From Desulforamulus hydrothermalis Lam5 = DSM 18033 (lineage in GTDB: Bacteria > Bacillota > Desulfotomaculia > Desulfotomaculales > Desulfotomaculaceae): a stretch of 64,000 nt of DNA. Below the pieces are notes generated by a model, which saw only the letters and a list, made by a program, of their open reading frames with translations, ran no database searches and was not told where the DNA came from. This document shows positions 16,384 to 26,837 of this stretch, one piece after another (the first letter of the stretch is position 1; each line of letters starts with the position of its first letter). The position numbers and the translations under genes were made by a program. The stretch spans positions 186,001 through 250,000 of the forward strand of contig NZ_CAOS01000003.1 in assembly GCF_000315365.1 (NCBI RefSeq), read 5' to 3'.

Positions 16384-18927
16384 TTAAATAACTCCCCTGA
16401 AATAATGTCCCTTGGTAAGGCCGGCCTTACTCAGCCGTTCTAAATCTTCCTTGGCTTCCCTGTCCTTCCGCTGATCCCTTATGCCATGACGGTATCTGTT
16501 GATAGCTTGGCGGTAATGGTTAACCGCCCTTGCCACATATGCATGATTTTCCTTTTTGGCTTCTATGCGCAGCACGGCAATTCCGGCATCCAACAGCAAA
16601 GGCAGGTCTTCAATAACACACAAATCTTTGGCGTTAAATAAATGCATGCGGCAGTAGCGATCCACTTCAAGGGGAAAGATCAACCCCAGCCGATCCTTTA
16701 AGCCGTATTCTCGGCCCCTACAAGGACGAGTGCATGTTTTGCCGGTAGCAAAATTGCCCAACACGCTGCCCAGCGGGCAGTACCGGGAGCTCATCAGGGG
16801 CAGCGCCCCCTGCACCAGAACTTCCGCAGGCAGTGGGCTGACAGCAGCCAGATCCTGCAGTTGTTTAATATTTAATTCCGGCGACAGCACCGCCCTGGCA
16901 ACTCCTTGTTCCTTTAAAAAGTGGATGCCGGCGCTATTAAAAATATTAAGGGGGAAGTCTCCGATCACCGGTTTGTCGGTATAATCCCGGATAATTTGCA
17001 ACAAACCCAAATTGCCCGCCAAAATGCCGTCTATGGCCAGGTCATTAACATGTTGCAGTAAACTGAGATAGTTTGGCAACTCCCGGTCATGCAAAATGCG
17101 CGGCGAATTAAGCACCAGAGATACACCGTTTTTACGGCAAAATTCGGCCCCCTGCTGCAAATCACTGGGGGTGATAATTCCTTTAGAGTGATAACTTTCG
17201 CCGCCAAAGTATACAATATCCGCCCCGTAGCTGACTGCCGCCTGTAAGGAGGTAATGTCTGTTACATTAACCGCCAGCAGCGGTTCCCGTGGGGCCGGCC
17301 GGTGCGTCCGGATCTTGCGCAGGGCCGTCTGCACACGCTGTTGATAAACATGCTCCGCCGGCCCGGATGGCTGCCAGGCCGCTGCTCGCTTTTGAGCCAG
17401 GTCAGCCAGCACCCGGCGCCGCAGCTCATTTATTTCCTTTACCGGCAAGATAACCTGTTCTGCCAGGTCAGCCTGCAAGTCGGCCAGGGCAAAGGGAGTA
17501 TTGCCCAGCCGGTCCAGTTGTTCCTTTAAATAAGCAAAGGTTAACGGTCGGTTACGAGCCTGCTGGCATGCTTCACTGCTTAAACCCTCGGCGGTAAACC
17601 CTTGGTTGTCAGTTACCCGCAGGTATAAAGGTTCCCCCAAACGGGCCCGCACATAAAATTGCAGAGGAATTTTTCTAATCTCCCGGGCTGAGGCAAAACT
17701 TTCCCTGGCCCTTTCCATCAACGCTGCATCGTGGGTTTTAAAAACCCGGTCGCCTGGTTTAATTTTGCCCGGTATCGTTAAACCCACCAGAGTGCCGGCG
17801 GGAGCAAAATCAACCGGCCGGTTTTGCAACAAAATGCTGTTAACCTCTATACCGCGGCGGCCTCCTTCACTCACCCAAACTTCTATCCCGTCCCCCACTT
17901 GCAGTGGTTCCTCCAGCAAAATTTCCACCGTTTTATTGTCCTGGTTAAAGCCTTTTACCCTGCCCAACCTTATGCCACGGTTGTTGGGTCGTTTGAAACT
18001 CATTAAATCGCTGCCCGGGTTGCCAAGCAAATAGCCGGGGGTAAAATCACGATTAAAAATTTGTGCCAATTCCCTGGCTTCATCAGCCGTTACCCGGAAG
18101 TCAGCCGGGTTTTTTAAAGCCCGGTCAATTATTTTACGGTATACACGAACTACCGTAGCCACATACTCCGGACGTTTCATACGTCCTTCAATCTTAAAGG
18201 AGTTAACCCCGGCCTCGATTAACTGCGGGATAAGATGGCTGGTATTAATATCCCGGGGGCTTAGCAGGTACTCTCCCACCCGGCCCGGATCCGCCAGCCG
18301 CCTGCCTTTTTCGTCCACTAATTGGTACTGCAGCCGGCAGGGCTGGGCGCACTTGCCGCGATTGCCGCTGCGGCCGCCAATCAGGCTGGACATCAGGCAC
18401 TGGCCGGAATAACAGATACACAGGGCACCATGAATAAAAACTTCCAGATCTGCCCCGGTGGCCTGTTTAATATCAGTAATTTCTGCCAGGCTTAGTTCTC
18501 TGGCTAACACTATGCGTTCAAAACCCGCCTGCTGCAGCAAACGTACGCCGGGTATGTTATGTACAGTCATCTGGGTACTGGCATGCAGGGACAGTTCAGG
18601 TATCACTTCTCGGGCCAGACTGGCCAGTCCCAAATCTTGTAAAATAACGGCATCCACGCCTGCGTTATGCAGGAAGCGGAGGAAGCCCAGGGCTTCCTCC
18701 AGCTCTTCATCCGCCAGTAATATATTTACCGTAACATAAATCTTAACCCCACGAATATGAGCGTACTCTACCGCCCGGGTCAGTTCATGGTTGTCAAAGT
18801 TTTGGGCTGATTGCCTGGCATTAAATAGTTTGCCGCCCAGGTAAACGGCATCCGCCCCGTTTTGCACAGCCGCCACCAACGCTTCCCAGCTACCCGCCGG
18901 GGCCAGCAGCTCGGGTCTATGGTTCAT
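16384..18927 (-). CDS. U32 family protein with DUF3656 (RlhA-like RNA hydroxylase)
   Basis: 847 residues. It opens MNHRPELLAPAGSWEALVAA and contains the U32 signature EVFIHGALCICYSGQCLMSS with the following CAQPCRLQY, Cys residues that can bind an Fe-S cluster. A central DUF3656-like region is followed by a second U32-like half (from about residue 570, VNVTDITSLQAAVSYGADIV) with its own Cys set RYCPLGSV and CTRPCRGREYG. Proteins of this architecture are annotated as peptidases, but the characterised E. coli relatives RlhA and TrhP hydroxylate RNA bases using prephenate. RNA modification is therefore the better guess. ATG at 18927 follows AGGAGG. Confidence 0.85.
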   Translation of the reverse strand: MNHRPELLAPAGSWEALVAAVQNGADAVYLGGKLFNARQSAQNFDNHELTRAVEYAHIRGVKIYVTVNILLADEELEEALGFLRFLHNAGVDAVILQDLGLASLAREVIPELSLHASTQMTVHNIPGVRLLQQAGFERIVLARELSLAEITDIKQATGADLEVFIHGALCICYSGQCLMSSLIGGRSGNRGKCAQPCRLQYQLVDEKGRRLADPGRVGEYLLSPRDINTSHLIPQLIEAGVNSFKIEGRMKRPEYVATVVRVYRKIIDRALKNPADFRVTADEARELAQIFNRDFTPGYLLGNPGSDLMSFKRPNNRGIRLGRVKGFNQDNKTVEILLEEPLQVGDGIEVWVSEGGRRGIEVNSILLQNRPVDFAPAGTLVGLTIPGKIKPGDRVFKTHDAALMERARESFASAREIRKIPLQFYVRARLGEPLYLRVTDNQGFTAEGLSSEACQQARNRPLTFAYLKEQLDRLGNTPFALADLQADLAEQVILPVKEINELRRRVLADLAQKRAAAWQPSGPAEHVYQQRVQTALRKIRTHRPAPREPLLAVNVTDITSLQAAVSYGADIVYFGGESYHSKGIITPSDLQQGAEFCRKNGVSLVLNSPRILHDRELPNYLSLLQHVNDLAIDGILAGNLGLLQIIRDYTDKPVIGDFPLNIFNSAGIHFLKEQGVARAVLSPELNIKQLQDLAAVSPLPAEVLVQGALPLMSSRYCPLGSVLGNFATGKTCTRPCRGREYGLKDRLGLIFPLEVDRYCRMHLFNAKDLCVIEDLPLLLDAGIAVLRIEAKKENHAYVARAVNHYRQAINRYRHGIRDQRKDREAKEDLERLSKAGLTKGHYFRGVI

Positions 18928-18948
18928 GGGGTAGCCTCCTATCCGGAA

Positions 18949-19899
18949 TTATCTTTGCACCCTGATTAAACCTGAACAAGTCAGGATTTCCACACCCTGT
19001 TTGGCAATTTCATCAAGAATCAGATTCATGCCCAGGGAATCACTGGCCATGTGGCCGGCAATGATTACATTGACGTGATTTTTCTCTGCCTCTTTCCGGT
19101 GTTTTTCACTGATATGCATTACCACGACGGTACCCACCCCGGCGGCAGCCAGTTTGGCATAGGCATCCTCGGAACCGCTGGTACCGCCTGTCATATCAAC
19201 AAACACCTTGCCGGCCCGACGTTCTTTGGAACCCACTACAACAGTAGGACCGGCCCCGGTTTTCACAGCCTCTGCATACTCGGGAATTTCCTTTAATACT
19301 TTGATAATATCGCCCAGTGTTTCGCAGTTGCTTTGATCAATTTTCTTTTGTACGTATTCGGTTACCATATTATCCGCAGGGGTATGGCAGCACATCAGGG
19401 GGATATCCAGCAATTTGGCTGCATCCACCGCCCGGTTGTGGTTTAACGGCATCAGACCCCGGCGCACTTCACCAATCCGCCCGGCCATAATTCCCTCGGC
19501 TACATTAATGGGAACACCCAGCTGGGCCAGCAAATCCTCCTGCAGGTGCATAACATCATACAAGCCGGCAGTTGCCTTGCCTTCCGGGTGATGGGCCATG
19601 ATTAAATCAACCGGGCGGCCCTTCTCAGCCAGCCGGTCGGCCAGCAGCACCTCGCCCACCTCCATGTCAATGCCTGCCAAAATGCGTTTTATTGGCCGTT
19701 CCGGGTCACCATAAAGCACCCGGGTGTCGGTATACGGGTTAAATAAACGATCCGGGTCGACCTCTTTTCTTTCTTCTTCCTTTAGGTCTTCGATTTTCTT
19801 TTTCTCTTTGGCCAACTGCTTTTGTACCGTCTCGCTGCCCCGGGGATCGTATTCAATACCCATTTTAATAATTAAGTCGTAGATTTCTTTTAATTTCAT
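18949..19899 (-). CDS. NIF3-like metal-binding protein
   Basis: 316 residues. An N-terminal Lys/Glu-rich helix (AKEKKKIEDLKEEERKE) precedes a NIF3/DUF34-type fold recognised from AGIDMEVGEVLLADRL, IMAHHPEGK and, near the end, MHISEKHRKEAEKNHVNVI with AGHMASDSLGMN. The His and Glu residues fit a dinuclear metal site. The molecular function of the family is not settled. It is the first gene of a probable three-gene unit with the U32 protein (21 bases apart) and mutS2. Confidence 0.72.
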   Translation of the reverse strand: MKLKEIYDLIIKMGIEYDPRGSETVQKQLAKEKKKIEDLKEEERKEVDPDRLFNPYTDTRVLYGDPERPIKRILAGIDMEVGEVLLADRLAEKGRPVDLIMAHHPEGKATAGLYDVMHLQEDLLAQLGVPINVAEGIMAGRIGEVRRGLMPLNHNRAVDAAKLLDIPLMCCHTPADNMVTEYVQKKIDQSNCETLGDIIKVLKEIPEYAEAVKTGAGPTVVVGSKERRAGKVFVDMTGGTSGSEDAYAKLAAAGVGTVVVMHISEKHRKEAEKNHVNVIIAGHMASDSLGMNLILDEIAKQGVEILTCSGLIRVQR

Positions 19900-19932
19900 C
19901 CGATAATTTCCCCTCTCTAAAAATTATTTACT

Positions 19933-20043
19933 CAGAGTGTCGACAAACATTATCGGTGGTTTATGATCCCCTTTGGCTCCGGTCTACCACCGACAGGGGA
20001 TCATAAAACCGCCTCACTTGTTTCAACCTTTGTCTAAAGTCTG
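19933..20043 (-). mobile_element. MITE-like element, short copy E (111 bp)
   Basis: Inverted orientation relative to copies A-D. It begins CAGAGTGTCGACAAACATT and ends AAAGTCTG. Both terminal regions meet after loss of the core. The junction CTGTCGG occurs at both sides of the missing segment in full-length copies, so this is a deletion between 7-bp direct repeats. It is flanked by exact ATTTACT direct repeats (19926-19932, 20044-20050). No hairpin duplication is seen. Confidence 0.8.
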
Positions 20044-20055
20044 ATTTACTGTCTT

Positions 20056-20631
20056 TTACTTCTTGGAAATAAATTTATTTCCTTTAATATAAAAACGTAA
20101 TGGTAAATCTGCCCCTTCTTTTATGCCGATACGGGTGGTAACGTGAATCTGCGGGGGTGGTGCCGCCGCAGCGGCAATAAATAACGGGCCGTTGGTAAGA
20201 TCTGTATTATTATGTTGTTTGGTGATGCCAAAGGCCTGTACCAGCCGGGCGGGACCGGCACACAGTTCAGTCAACCGTTCCCTGCCCCGTCGTTTTTTCA
20301 TCAAGTGTATACCTGCCAGGGGCTCTACTGCCCGGATCAGCACCGCTTCACCTATCCCTGCGGCAGCAGTTACCACATTAAAGCAATAATGCAGGCCATA
20401 GGTAAAATAAACATAAGCACGGCCCGGCGGGCCAAACATAACACTGTTACGGGGCGTCATACCCCTGGCAGCATGGCAGGCCGGATCGCCCTGCAAATAA
20501 GCCTCGGTCTCCACTATTTTGCCAACCGTAATTCCTTCATCATTAATATGCACCAGTAAAGCGCCCAGTAATTCTCTGGCCACCAAAACAGTATCCCGGG
20601 CATAAAACGCTTCGGGCAGCGGTTGATACAT
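20056..20631 (-). CDS. mpg: 3-methyladenine DNA glycosylase (AAG/MPG family)
   Basis: 191 residues. Family landmarks are [37 protein letters not shown] with the catalytic Glu, [29 protein letters not shown] and [14 protein letters not shown]. It removes alkylated purines in base excision repair. The ATG at 20631 shares one base with the polX stop (TAATG), so the two repair genes are translationally coupled. The length is typical. Confidence 0.94.
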   Translation of the reverse strand: MYQPLPEAFYARDTVLVARELLGALLVHINDEGITVGKIVETEAYLQGDPACHAARGMTPRNSVMFGPPGRAYVYFTYGLHYCFNVVTAAAGIGEAVLIRAVEPLAGIHLMKKRRGRERLTELCAGPARLVQAFGITKQHNNTDLTNGPLFIAAAAAPPPQIHVTTRIGIKEGADLPLRFYIKGNKFISKK

Positions 20632-22340
20632 TACCGCAGCACCTCCCGCAGGGAAGGAAGATCCAGTGTATTGATAACGTCGCCCGGTTCCAGCCAGGCC
20701 CGGCGAGCCACCGCCACCCCGTAGGGCATTTCATCCAGCCTTTTGGCATCATGGGCATCTGTGTTGATGCAGATTTTTACACCGGCATCCCTGGCTTTGC
20801 GGGCATATATTTCATTAATATCCAGCCGGTCGGGAGAAGCATTAATCTCCAGGGCGGTTTTTGTCTTTGCTGCTGTTTCAATAAGAGCTTCCATATCCAC
20901 CTCATAGGGTTCCCTGCGGCCTAAAATGCGGCCGGTCATGTGGGCAATAATATCCACATGTTCATTTTCCATGGCCCGCATAATCCGGCGGGTGATCTCT
21001 TGCTTGCTCTGCTTAAAACCGGTGTGTACCGAAGCAATTACCACATCCATAGTTTCTAATATTTCATCCGGGTAATCTAACTCACCGTTGGGCAGGATGT
21101 CTGCCTCCACCCCTGTGAGCAGGGTAAAATCTTCCATTTGTTCATTCATTTCCCGGATAAGCCGGTGCTGTTCCTGCAGCCGTTCTATTTCCAAGCCCCT
21201 GGCAATCTTGAGGGAACGGGAATGGTCGGTAATGGCCGCATAGGCATAGCCCTTTCGGCGGCAAAGCTGTACCACATCCGCCAGTTGCAAAGCCGAGTCA
21301 CTCCAGGTGGTGTGAATATGCAAATCCCCTTTAATATCACCCAGTTCAATAACAGCGGGCAGCCGGCCGGCCCGGGCCGCCTCTACTTCACCCCTGTCCT
21401 CCCGCAGTTCCGGCGGTATATATGTCATTTGCAGGGTTTCATAAATGTCTTGTTCATGTTGTATGGGCAGGTGTTGCCCGGCCTGGTTAAACAAACCCCG
21501 GTGGTTCAGGTGCAAGCCTTGTTGTTGGGCAATTTCCTGCAATTTGGCATAATGGGCTTTACAACCCGTATTACGGTGCAAAGTGGTTATGTAGGCCGCC
21601 GGGTCTGCCACCTGCAGGTCCACTGCCAGCCCCCACCAGGTATTAACAACCATGCGCTGACTCTCTTGCCGCACCACTTCTTTCACCCTGGGATAGGCGG
21701 CCATGGCATGCAGCACTGTTGCCGGATCGTCGGCCGCAACCACCAGATCCAGATCACCTACTGTATCTCGCCAGCGGCGGGTACTGCCGGCCTCAGACAC
21801 CGCCTTAACGCCCGGTAACAGTTTAATGAATTCCTTTAATTCAGCCGCCAATTCCCGGGCTACCGACAGCCGGATACTGTTCTGGCGGTTACGCATCATT
21901 TCAATGCCATGCAGAATATCTGATTCCAGCTTGGCGCTAAATCCTTTTAAGGAACGCACCTTGCGTTCCTTGGCGGCTTGTTCCAGCTCAGTCAAGTCGG
22001 TAATTGCCAATTCTTTAAACAAGGCCCTGGCCCGCCCGGCCCCGATCCCGGGCAGCTGCCTAACAGCCAACACACCGGCCGGAATCTCCTTTAGAAGTTC
22101 CTGGTGTTTGGCCAGTTTTCCTGTTTCAATAATTTCTTTTATTTTAGCTGCTATGGCCTTGCCGATGCCCGGCACCTGGGAAAGCTTGCCGCTCCGGTAT
22201 AATTCCTGCACCGGCTGCTCCAGACGAGCCAGTGCCTTGGCCGCCCGCCGGTAAGCCCGCACTTTAAAAAAATCCTCGCCTTTGATTTCCAGCAAATCAG
22301 CCAGCTCGCTGAAAATCCAGGCAATCTCAAAATTTTGCAT
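20631..22340 (-). CDS. polX: DNA polymerase/3'-5' exonuclease PolX
   Basis: 569 residues. In order: N-terminal 8-kDa-like domain and helix-hairpin-helix ([14 protein letters not shown]), nucleotidyltransferase motif [17 protein letters not shown], and a C-terminal PHP domain with [31 protein letters not shown] and [16 protein letters not shown]. It performs gap-filling repair synthesis with a PHP-based exonuclease. The frame is open to 22427, but ATG at 22340 ([13 protein letters not shown]) has GGAG nearby and matches the family start. It forms a pair with mpg. Confidence 0.94.
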   Translation of the reverse strand: MQNFEIAWIFSELADLLEIKGEDFFKVRAYRRAAKALARLEQPVQELYRSGKLSQVPGIGKAIAAKIKEIIETGKLAKHQELLKEIPAGVLAVRQLPGIGAGRARALFKELAITDLTELEQAAKERKVRSLKGFSAKLESDILHGIEMMRNRQNSIRLSVARELAAELKEFIKLLPGVKAVSEAGSTRRWRDTVGDLDLVVAADDPATVLHAMAAYPRVKEVVRQESQRMVVNTWWGLAVDLQVADPAAYITTLHRNTGCKAHYAKLQEIAQQQGLHLNHRGLFNQAGQHLPIQHEQDIYETLQMTYIPPELREDRGEVEAARAGRLPAVIELGDIKGDLHIHTTWSDSALQLADVVQLCRRKGYAYAAITDHSRSLKIARGLEIERLQEQHRLIREMNEQMEDFTLLTGVEADILPNGELDYPDEILETMDVVIASVHTGFKQSKQEITRRIMRAMENEHVDIIAHMTGRILGRREPYEVDMEALIETAAKTKTALEINASPDRLDINEIYARKARDAGVKICINTDAHDAKRLDEMPYGVAVARRAWLEPGDVINTLDLPSLREVLR

Positions 22341-22411
22341 GGACACCGCTCCGTTTTTGTAATAATTATATATTTTACAAATTAACGTTATCTTATAAAA
22401 AGACTGTTCAT

Positions 22412-22440
22412 GAAAAATAAAACTCATGATTGCTCATGAG
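22412..22440 (-). terminator. Terminator overlapping the zapA stop
   Basis: Minus strand CTCATGA/TCATGAG stem capped by a GCAA tetraloop (22423-22440), followed by TTTTATTTTT. The zapA stop codon lies inside the upstream arm. Confidence 0.75.
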
Positions 22441-22706
22441 TTGCCGGAGTTATCATTGGCAGGATCCATCATTTGCAGCAGGTTATTGTACTGCTCCTGC
22501 AATTTAAGCAGTTCATCCACCAGGTTAACAGCGGTTAATACAGCCAGTTTATTAGCAGACAGCCTGGTATTGCGCTGGCTTATTTCATACATTTTTTTAT
22601 CAACAATTTGTGCCACTTTAATCATGTATTCCGGGGATTCATTGCCCTTTAAGGTGTAGTACTCACCAAAGATCTCGACCTCCACCCTGTTAGTAACATC
22701 GGACAT
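22434..22706 (-). CDS. zapA: Cell division protein ZapA
   Basis: 90 residues. It has the ZapA pattern: an N-terminal globular part with VEVEIFGEYYTLKGNESPEY, then a helical coiled-coil tail (LTAVNLVDELLKLQEQYNNL). ZapA bundles FtsZ filaments at mid-cell. The ATG at 22706 (MSDVTNRVEV) sits behind GGGGGAGG; an in-frame start six codons upstream overlaps this site. It lies downstream of pheT and upstream of polX, separated by terminators on both sides. Confidence 0.9.
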   Translation of the reverse strand: MSDVTNRVEVEIFGEYYTLKGNESPEYMIKVAQIVDKKMYEISQRNTRLSANKLAVLTAVNLVDELLKLQEQYNNLLQMMDPANDNSGNS

Positions 22707-22805
22707 GAAACGTACCTCCCCCAACCTTTGCTGTTTGTTAATTCGCTGTCAACCTGCAAAATCCTGCATTTATTACAATTATCCAGGCAAATTAGTAAAA
22801 TCCGG

Positions 22806-22839
22806 ACAGGCGCCGGCCCAAGCGGACCGGCAAACCTGT
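22806..22839 (-). terminator. Terminator after pheT
   Basis: Minus strand ACAGG..GCCGG / CCGGC..CCTGT imperfect stem followed by ATTTTAC, 30 bases after the pheT stop. Confidence 0.5.
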
Positions 22840-22870
22840 TGAAACCGACAACGGAGTGAAGGCCTGTGTT

Positions 22871-25291
22871 TTACTGTCTTAACACCGCCCCTGTTTGGGC
22901 CGTCAGGGAATTGGTAATGCGCTGCATCTTGTCATTGATTTCTTCGTCGGTGAGGGTTCGGTCGGGGGCCTGGAATACCATGCTGATGGCTACACTTTTG
23001 TAACCCTCCGGTACCTGGGAGCCCTGGTAAACGTCAAAAATATCCGCATGTTTGAGCAGGTTGCCCCCGGCTTTTTTAATGACAGACAACAACTCGGCAG
23101 CCAACACTTCCTGTTTTACCAAAACCGCTAAATCCCGTTCCACCAAGGGAAATTTAGGTAAACCCCGGTACTGCTTAATTGGACGCTTAACCAGAATCAG
23201 CTGCCGCAAATCCAGCTTCAGTGCCACAGCCCGCTGGGACAGCTCGTAATTTTCAATAACGTCCGGGTGAAGCTCACCCACAACACCCAGCAGTTGACCG
23301 TTTATTTCAATACGGGCACACCTGCCGGGGTGGAAGCTGGGGTCCTGGTGACGGGCAAATACTGTTTCGGTAAAGCCCAGAGAAGCCAATAATTGTTCCG
23401 CCACTCCCTTCATAAAGAAGAAATCCATGGGCAAAGCCGGCTGGTTCCAGGTTCGAGGCCGCTGGCCAACGGCCACCGCAGCTAACACCGGTACTTCCTC
23501 CGGCAACGCCTGACCCTCTACCGGATAAAAGACCCGCGCAATTTCAAACAAAGCACCGTACTGCACCTGGCGGTGCAAATTGCGTTGCAACACTTCCAAC
23601 AAACTGGGCACCAGCACGGTACGCATCACCGACTGTTCTTCGCTGAGAGGGTTCTGCAGCCTGACAGCGTTGCGGAAAGGGCTGTCCGCCGGTAAATTCA
23701 TTAAATCAAAAATGCGGGGGTGAACAAAACTATAGGTAACGGTTTCATAAAAACCGCAGGCGGTCATGACATCCCTGATCTCCCACAGCAACTGCTGTTC
23801 CGGTGTCCGCCTGCCCTGGGTAGAAGCTCCGAAGGGCAGGGTTTCAGGAATCCGGTCAAAGCCGTAGATACGGGCCACTTCCTCTACCAGATCCCATTCA
23901 CCGGTAATATCCGGCCGGCAGGTGGGAACGGTAACCAGTAAGTCATCGCCCTGCTCCTGCACCCTGAATTGCAAACGCTGCATAATATCTACGATATCTT
24001 GCCTGGGAATATCTACTCCCAGCACCCGGTTAACCCGCCAAGGACGCAAAGAGACGGTTTTCTCAGTGACAGGCCGGGGAAAATTATCTACCACACCCGC
24101 CACCACAGTACCGCCGGCCAATTGCCGGATTAATTCCACGGCGCGCTCCGCCGCCTTCAGGCAGCCGTTAATATCAACACCTTTTTCAAATCGCAAAGAA
24201 GATTCCGAGCGCAATCCCAGGCCCTTTGAGGTGCGACGCACGCAGGTGGGATGGAAGTAAGCCGATTCAATTAAGACATTTACCGTAGCTTCGGTTACCT
24301 CGCTGTCTTGGCCCCCCATGACACCTGCCACCGCCACCGGCCCCGCGGCATCCGCAATAACCAACATATCAGCACTCAGAGTGCGTTCTACGCCGTCCAG
24401 GGAAACTGTTTTTTCCCCTTCCGCTGCCCGGCGAACAATTATGTGACCGTTATTAATCTTATCATAATCAAAAGCATGCAACGGTTGCCCCAATTCCAGC
24501 ATAACATAGTTGGTCACATCCACCACATTATTAATGGGGCGGACACCCGCTGCCCGCAGCCGGTTTTGCAGCCACATGGGGGAAGGACCGATCTTAATTC
24601 CTTTAATTAACCTGGCCACATAACGGCGACATAAATCGGGCGCCTGAATATCCACTCTAACCTGGCGATCTATTTTTTCTTCGCTCTCAGCCGGTTGAGG
24701 ATTTGGCATTTTTAATTCTTTATTGAGCAAGGCTGCCACTTCCCGGGCTACCCCCACCATGCTCAGTGCATCACCCCGGTTGGGGGTAAGATCCAGTTCC
24801 AGTACAGCATCGTTAAGACCCAGCACTTCTCTGGCGTCAACCCCGACAGCCACATTTTCAGGTAAAATAAGTACTCCGTGGGCCATTTCCGGCGTCAGCA
24901 GCTTAGTTTCCATGCCCAACTCCTGACCGGAACACAACATCCCCCTGGACTCAACGCCTCTTAATTTAGACCGCTTAATCTGCAGGCCGCCGGCCAGTTT
25001 GGCCCCTTCCAGCGCCACCGGCACCACGTGCCCCGCACGGACGTTGGTGGCCCCGGTGACAATTTGCAGGGGTTCCCCCTGGCCCACATCAACGGTACAC
25101 ACCACCAGCTTATCGGCGTTGGGGTGCTTTTCAATTTTTAAAATACGGCCGGTGACTACTTTTTCGATGCCTGCCCCCGGTTCATCCACGGCATCCACTG
25201 CCAGCCCGGCCAGCGTCAGCCGCTCGGCCAGTTCCCGGGGACTTATATCAACATCTACATATTCTCGCAACCATTGGTAGGAAACTCGCAT
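22871..25291 (-). CDS. pheT: Phenylalanyl-tRNA synthetase beta subunit
   Basis: 806 residues, full length. N-terminal tRNA-binding (OB) domain after MRVSYQWLREYVDVDISP (GRILKIEKHPNADKL), B3/B4 editing region with INNVVDVTNYVMLELGQPLH, B5 domain, catalytic-like core with EEVARIYGFDRIPE, and a C-terminal anticodon-binding domain (FPLVERDLAVLV). It forms the alpha2-beta2 enzyme with PheS. It starts 25 bases after pheS and shares the T-box-controlled transcript. Confidence 0.97.
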   Translation of the reverse strand: MRVSYQWLREYVDVDISPRELAERLTLAGLAVDAVDEPGAGIEKVVTGRILKIEKHPNADKLVVCTVDVGQGEPLQIVTGATNVRAGHVVPVALEGAKLAGGLQIKRSKLRGVESRGMLCSGQELGMETKLLTPEMAHGVLILPENVAVGVDAREVLGLNDAVLELDLTPNRGDALSMVGVAREVAALLNKELKMPNPQPAESEEKIDRQVRVDIQAPDLCRRYVARLIKGIKIGPSPMWLQNRLRAAGVRPINNVVDVTNYVMLELGQPLHAFDYDKINNGHIIVRRAAEGEKTVSLDGVERTLSADMLVIADAAGPVAVAGVMGGQDSEVTEATVNVLIESAYFHPTCVRRTSKGLGLRSESSLRFEKGVDINGCLKAAERAVELIRQLAGGTVVAGVVDNFPRPVTEKTVSLRPWRVNRVLGVDIPRQDIVDIMQRLQFRVQEQGDDLLVTVPTCRPDITGEWDLVEEVARIYGFDRIPETLPFGASTQGRRTPEQQLLWEIRDVMTACGFYETVTYSFVHPRIFDLMNLPADSPFRNAVRLQNPLSEEQSVMRTVLVPSLLEVLQRNLHRQVQYGALFEIARVFYPVEGQALPEEVPVLAAVAVGQRPRTWNQPALPMDFFFMKGVAEQLLASLGFTETVFARHQDPSFHPGRCARIEINGQLLGVVGELHPDVIENYELSQRAVALKLDLRQLILVKRPIKQYRGLPKFPLVERDLAVLVKQEVLAAELLSVIKKAGGNLLKHADIFDVYQGSQVPEGYKSVAISMVFQAPDRTLTDEEINDKMQRITNSLTAQTGAVLRQ

Positions 25292-25316
25292 CTTCTATGA
25301 CCTCCCGACAGCTAAC

Positions 25317-26339
25317 TTAAAATTGTTCCAGAAAACGAATGTCATTATCAAACAGCAAACGGAGATCGTCAATACCGTATTTTAGCATGGCAATCCGTTC
25401 AACCCCCATACCAAAGGCAAAGCCGGTAACTTCCTCCGGATTGTAACCGGACATTTCCAGCACCCTGGGATGCACCATGCCGGAGCCCAAAATCTCCAGC
25501 CAGCCGCTGCCTTTGCAAACCCGGCAGCCGCTGCCTTGGCAGTTAAAGCAGGAAATATCCACCTCGGCGCTTGGTTCGGTAAAGGGAAAATAGCTGGGGC
25601 GCAATCGGGTACGGGTAGCCGGCCCGAACATCTGCCGGGCAAAGGTAGCCAGTACACCCTTCAAATCTGCAAAGGTAATCTGCTTATCAACCACCAAGCC
25701 CTCCACCTGGTGAAACATGGGTGAATGGGTAGCGTCATCATCCCGCCGGTAAACCCGACCCGGGCAAATAACTTTCACCGGTACATGCGGTACGGTTTTT
25801 TCCATGGTTCTCACCTGCACCGGGGAGGTGTGGGTACGCAATAATACCTCGGGATTAATGAAAAAGGTGTCCTGCATATCTCTGGCAGGATGGTCTTTAG
25901 GCAAATTAAGAGCCTCAAAATTATAGTAATCCAGTTCAATTTCCGGGCCTTCTGCAATTTGAAAACCCAACCCCAGGAAAATTGTTTCAATTTCCCTTAG
26001 CACCTGGGTCAGCGGGTGCAATTTGCCCAGGTCAAACCGGACGCCCGGCAGGGAAACATCCAGGGTTTCGGCTGCCAACCGGAGAGACCTTTGGGCTTCT
26101 TTCACATGTTGATTCCTGGCTGCCAGGGCTGTTTCAATCTGTTCCCTTACTTCATTGGCAACCTGACCGATGCGGGGGCGCTCCTCGGCAGGCAAAGCAC
26201 CCATGCCTCTCAAAACTTGTGTAACTTCACCTTTTTTACCCAGGTAGTGCACCCGGATATGATTAAGTTCTTCCGGCGTATTAGCCCCTTCGAGAGCCCG
26301 TAAAGCCTCTTGAGCCAATTCTCTTAGCCTCTGTTCCAT
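25317..26339 (-). CDS. pheS: Phenylalanyl-tRNA synthetase alpha subunit
   Basis: 340 residues, normal length. An N-terminal coiled coil is followed by the class II catalytic core: [34 protein letters not shown] (motif 2) and [14 protein letters not shown] (motif 3). Two CxxC pairs ([12 protein letters not shown]) form a small insert seen in some Gram-positive PheS. ATG at 26339 follows AGGAGG. Expression is controlled by the upstream T-box leader. Confidence 0.97.
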   Translation of the reverse strand: MEQRLRELAQEALRALEGANTPEELNHIRVHYLGKKGEVTQVLRGMGALPAEERPRIGQVANEVREQIETALAARNQHVKEAQRSLRLAAETLDVSLPGVRFDLGKLHPLTQVLREIETIFLGLGFQIAEGPEIELDYYNFEALNLPKDHPARDMQDTFFINPEVLLRTHTSPVQVRTMEKTVPHVPVKVICPGRVYRRDDDATHSPMFHQVEGLVVDKQITFADLKGVLATFARQMFGPATRTRLRPSYFPFTEPSAEVDISCFNCQGSGCRVCKGSGWLEILGSGMVHPRVLEMSGYNPEEVTGFAFGMGVERIAMLKYGIDDLRLLFDNDIRFLEQF

Positions 26340-26371
26340 AACAACCTCCTGTATAATCTATCATAAAATAA

Positions 26372-26786
26372 AAACCGCCCCTGAAAGCAGGGACGGAATA
26401 TCTCCGTGGTACCACCCAAAATTGTTCCTACAAAACCGTAAAGAACCACTCAGAGGATAAACTAATAAGTTATCCACTTCTGATAACGGTAGAAGAAACC
26501 GGCACACCCTACTGGCATAAAAATCACGCGTTCAGATGGCAGCTCAGGGGCGAACTTTCCGAAGAGTTTCTTTAAGAGGGCTTTCAGTCACGACCCTCTC
26601 TCCCTGCAAAGAAAAAATCCACGTACTTCTCCCCGTCATAACCCTTAGACCATATTTAATGTAAAAGCAATCTTCTGTAAATCATATAGGCATTTACAGA
26701 ACCGGTTGCTTCGAACAGCCTCCAAAAAAATTCGGCGGTTAGCAGCATGTAACCACAACCTTTCATGCTTTTTTGGGGACCTTTCG
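26372..26786 (-). promoter_or_regulatory. T-box leader of pheST
   Basis: Minus strand T-box sequence GGGTGGTACCACGGAGA (26401-26417) is followed by the terminator stem CCGTCCCTG/CAGGGGCGG and TTTTTATTTT. It senses uncharged tRNA; the pheS target implies tRNA-Phe. I did not fold stem I to confirm the specifier codon. Confidence 0.92.
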
Positions 26787-26792
26787 ACATTG

Positions 26793-26821
26793 ATTATATC
26801 ATAAGGGTTTTTGCAAAACAA
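26793..26821 (-). promoter_or_regulatory. Promoter of the pheST leader
   Basis: Minus strand TTGTTT, 17 bases, TATAAT, placing the transcript start near 26786. It nearly abuts the stop of the upstream methyltransferase gene. Confidence 0.65.
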
Positions 26822-26837
26822 GGAAGTTTACTGAATT

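Noticed and set aside
21138-21818. 226-codon plus-strand ORF
   Set aside because: Antisense to polX; polX motifs are intact.
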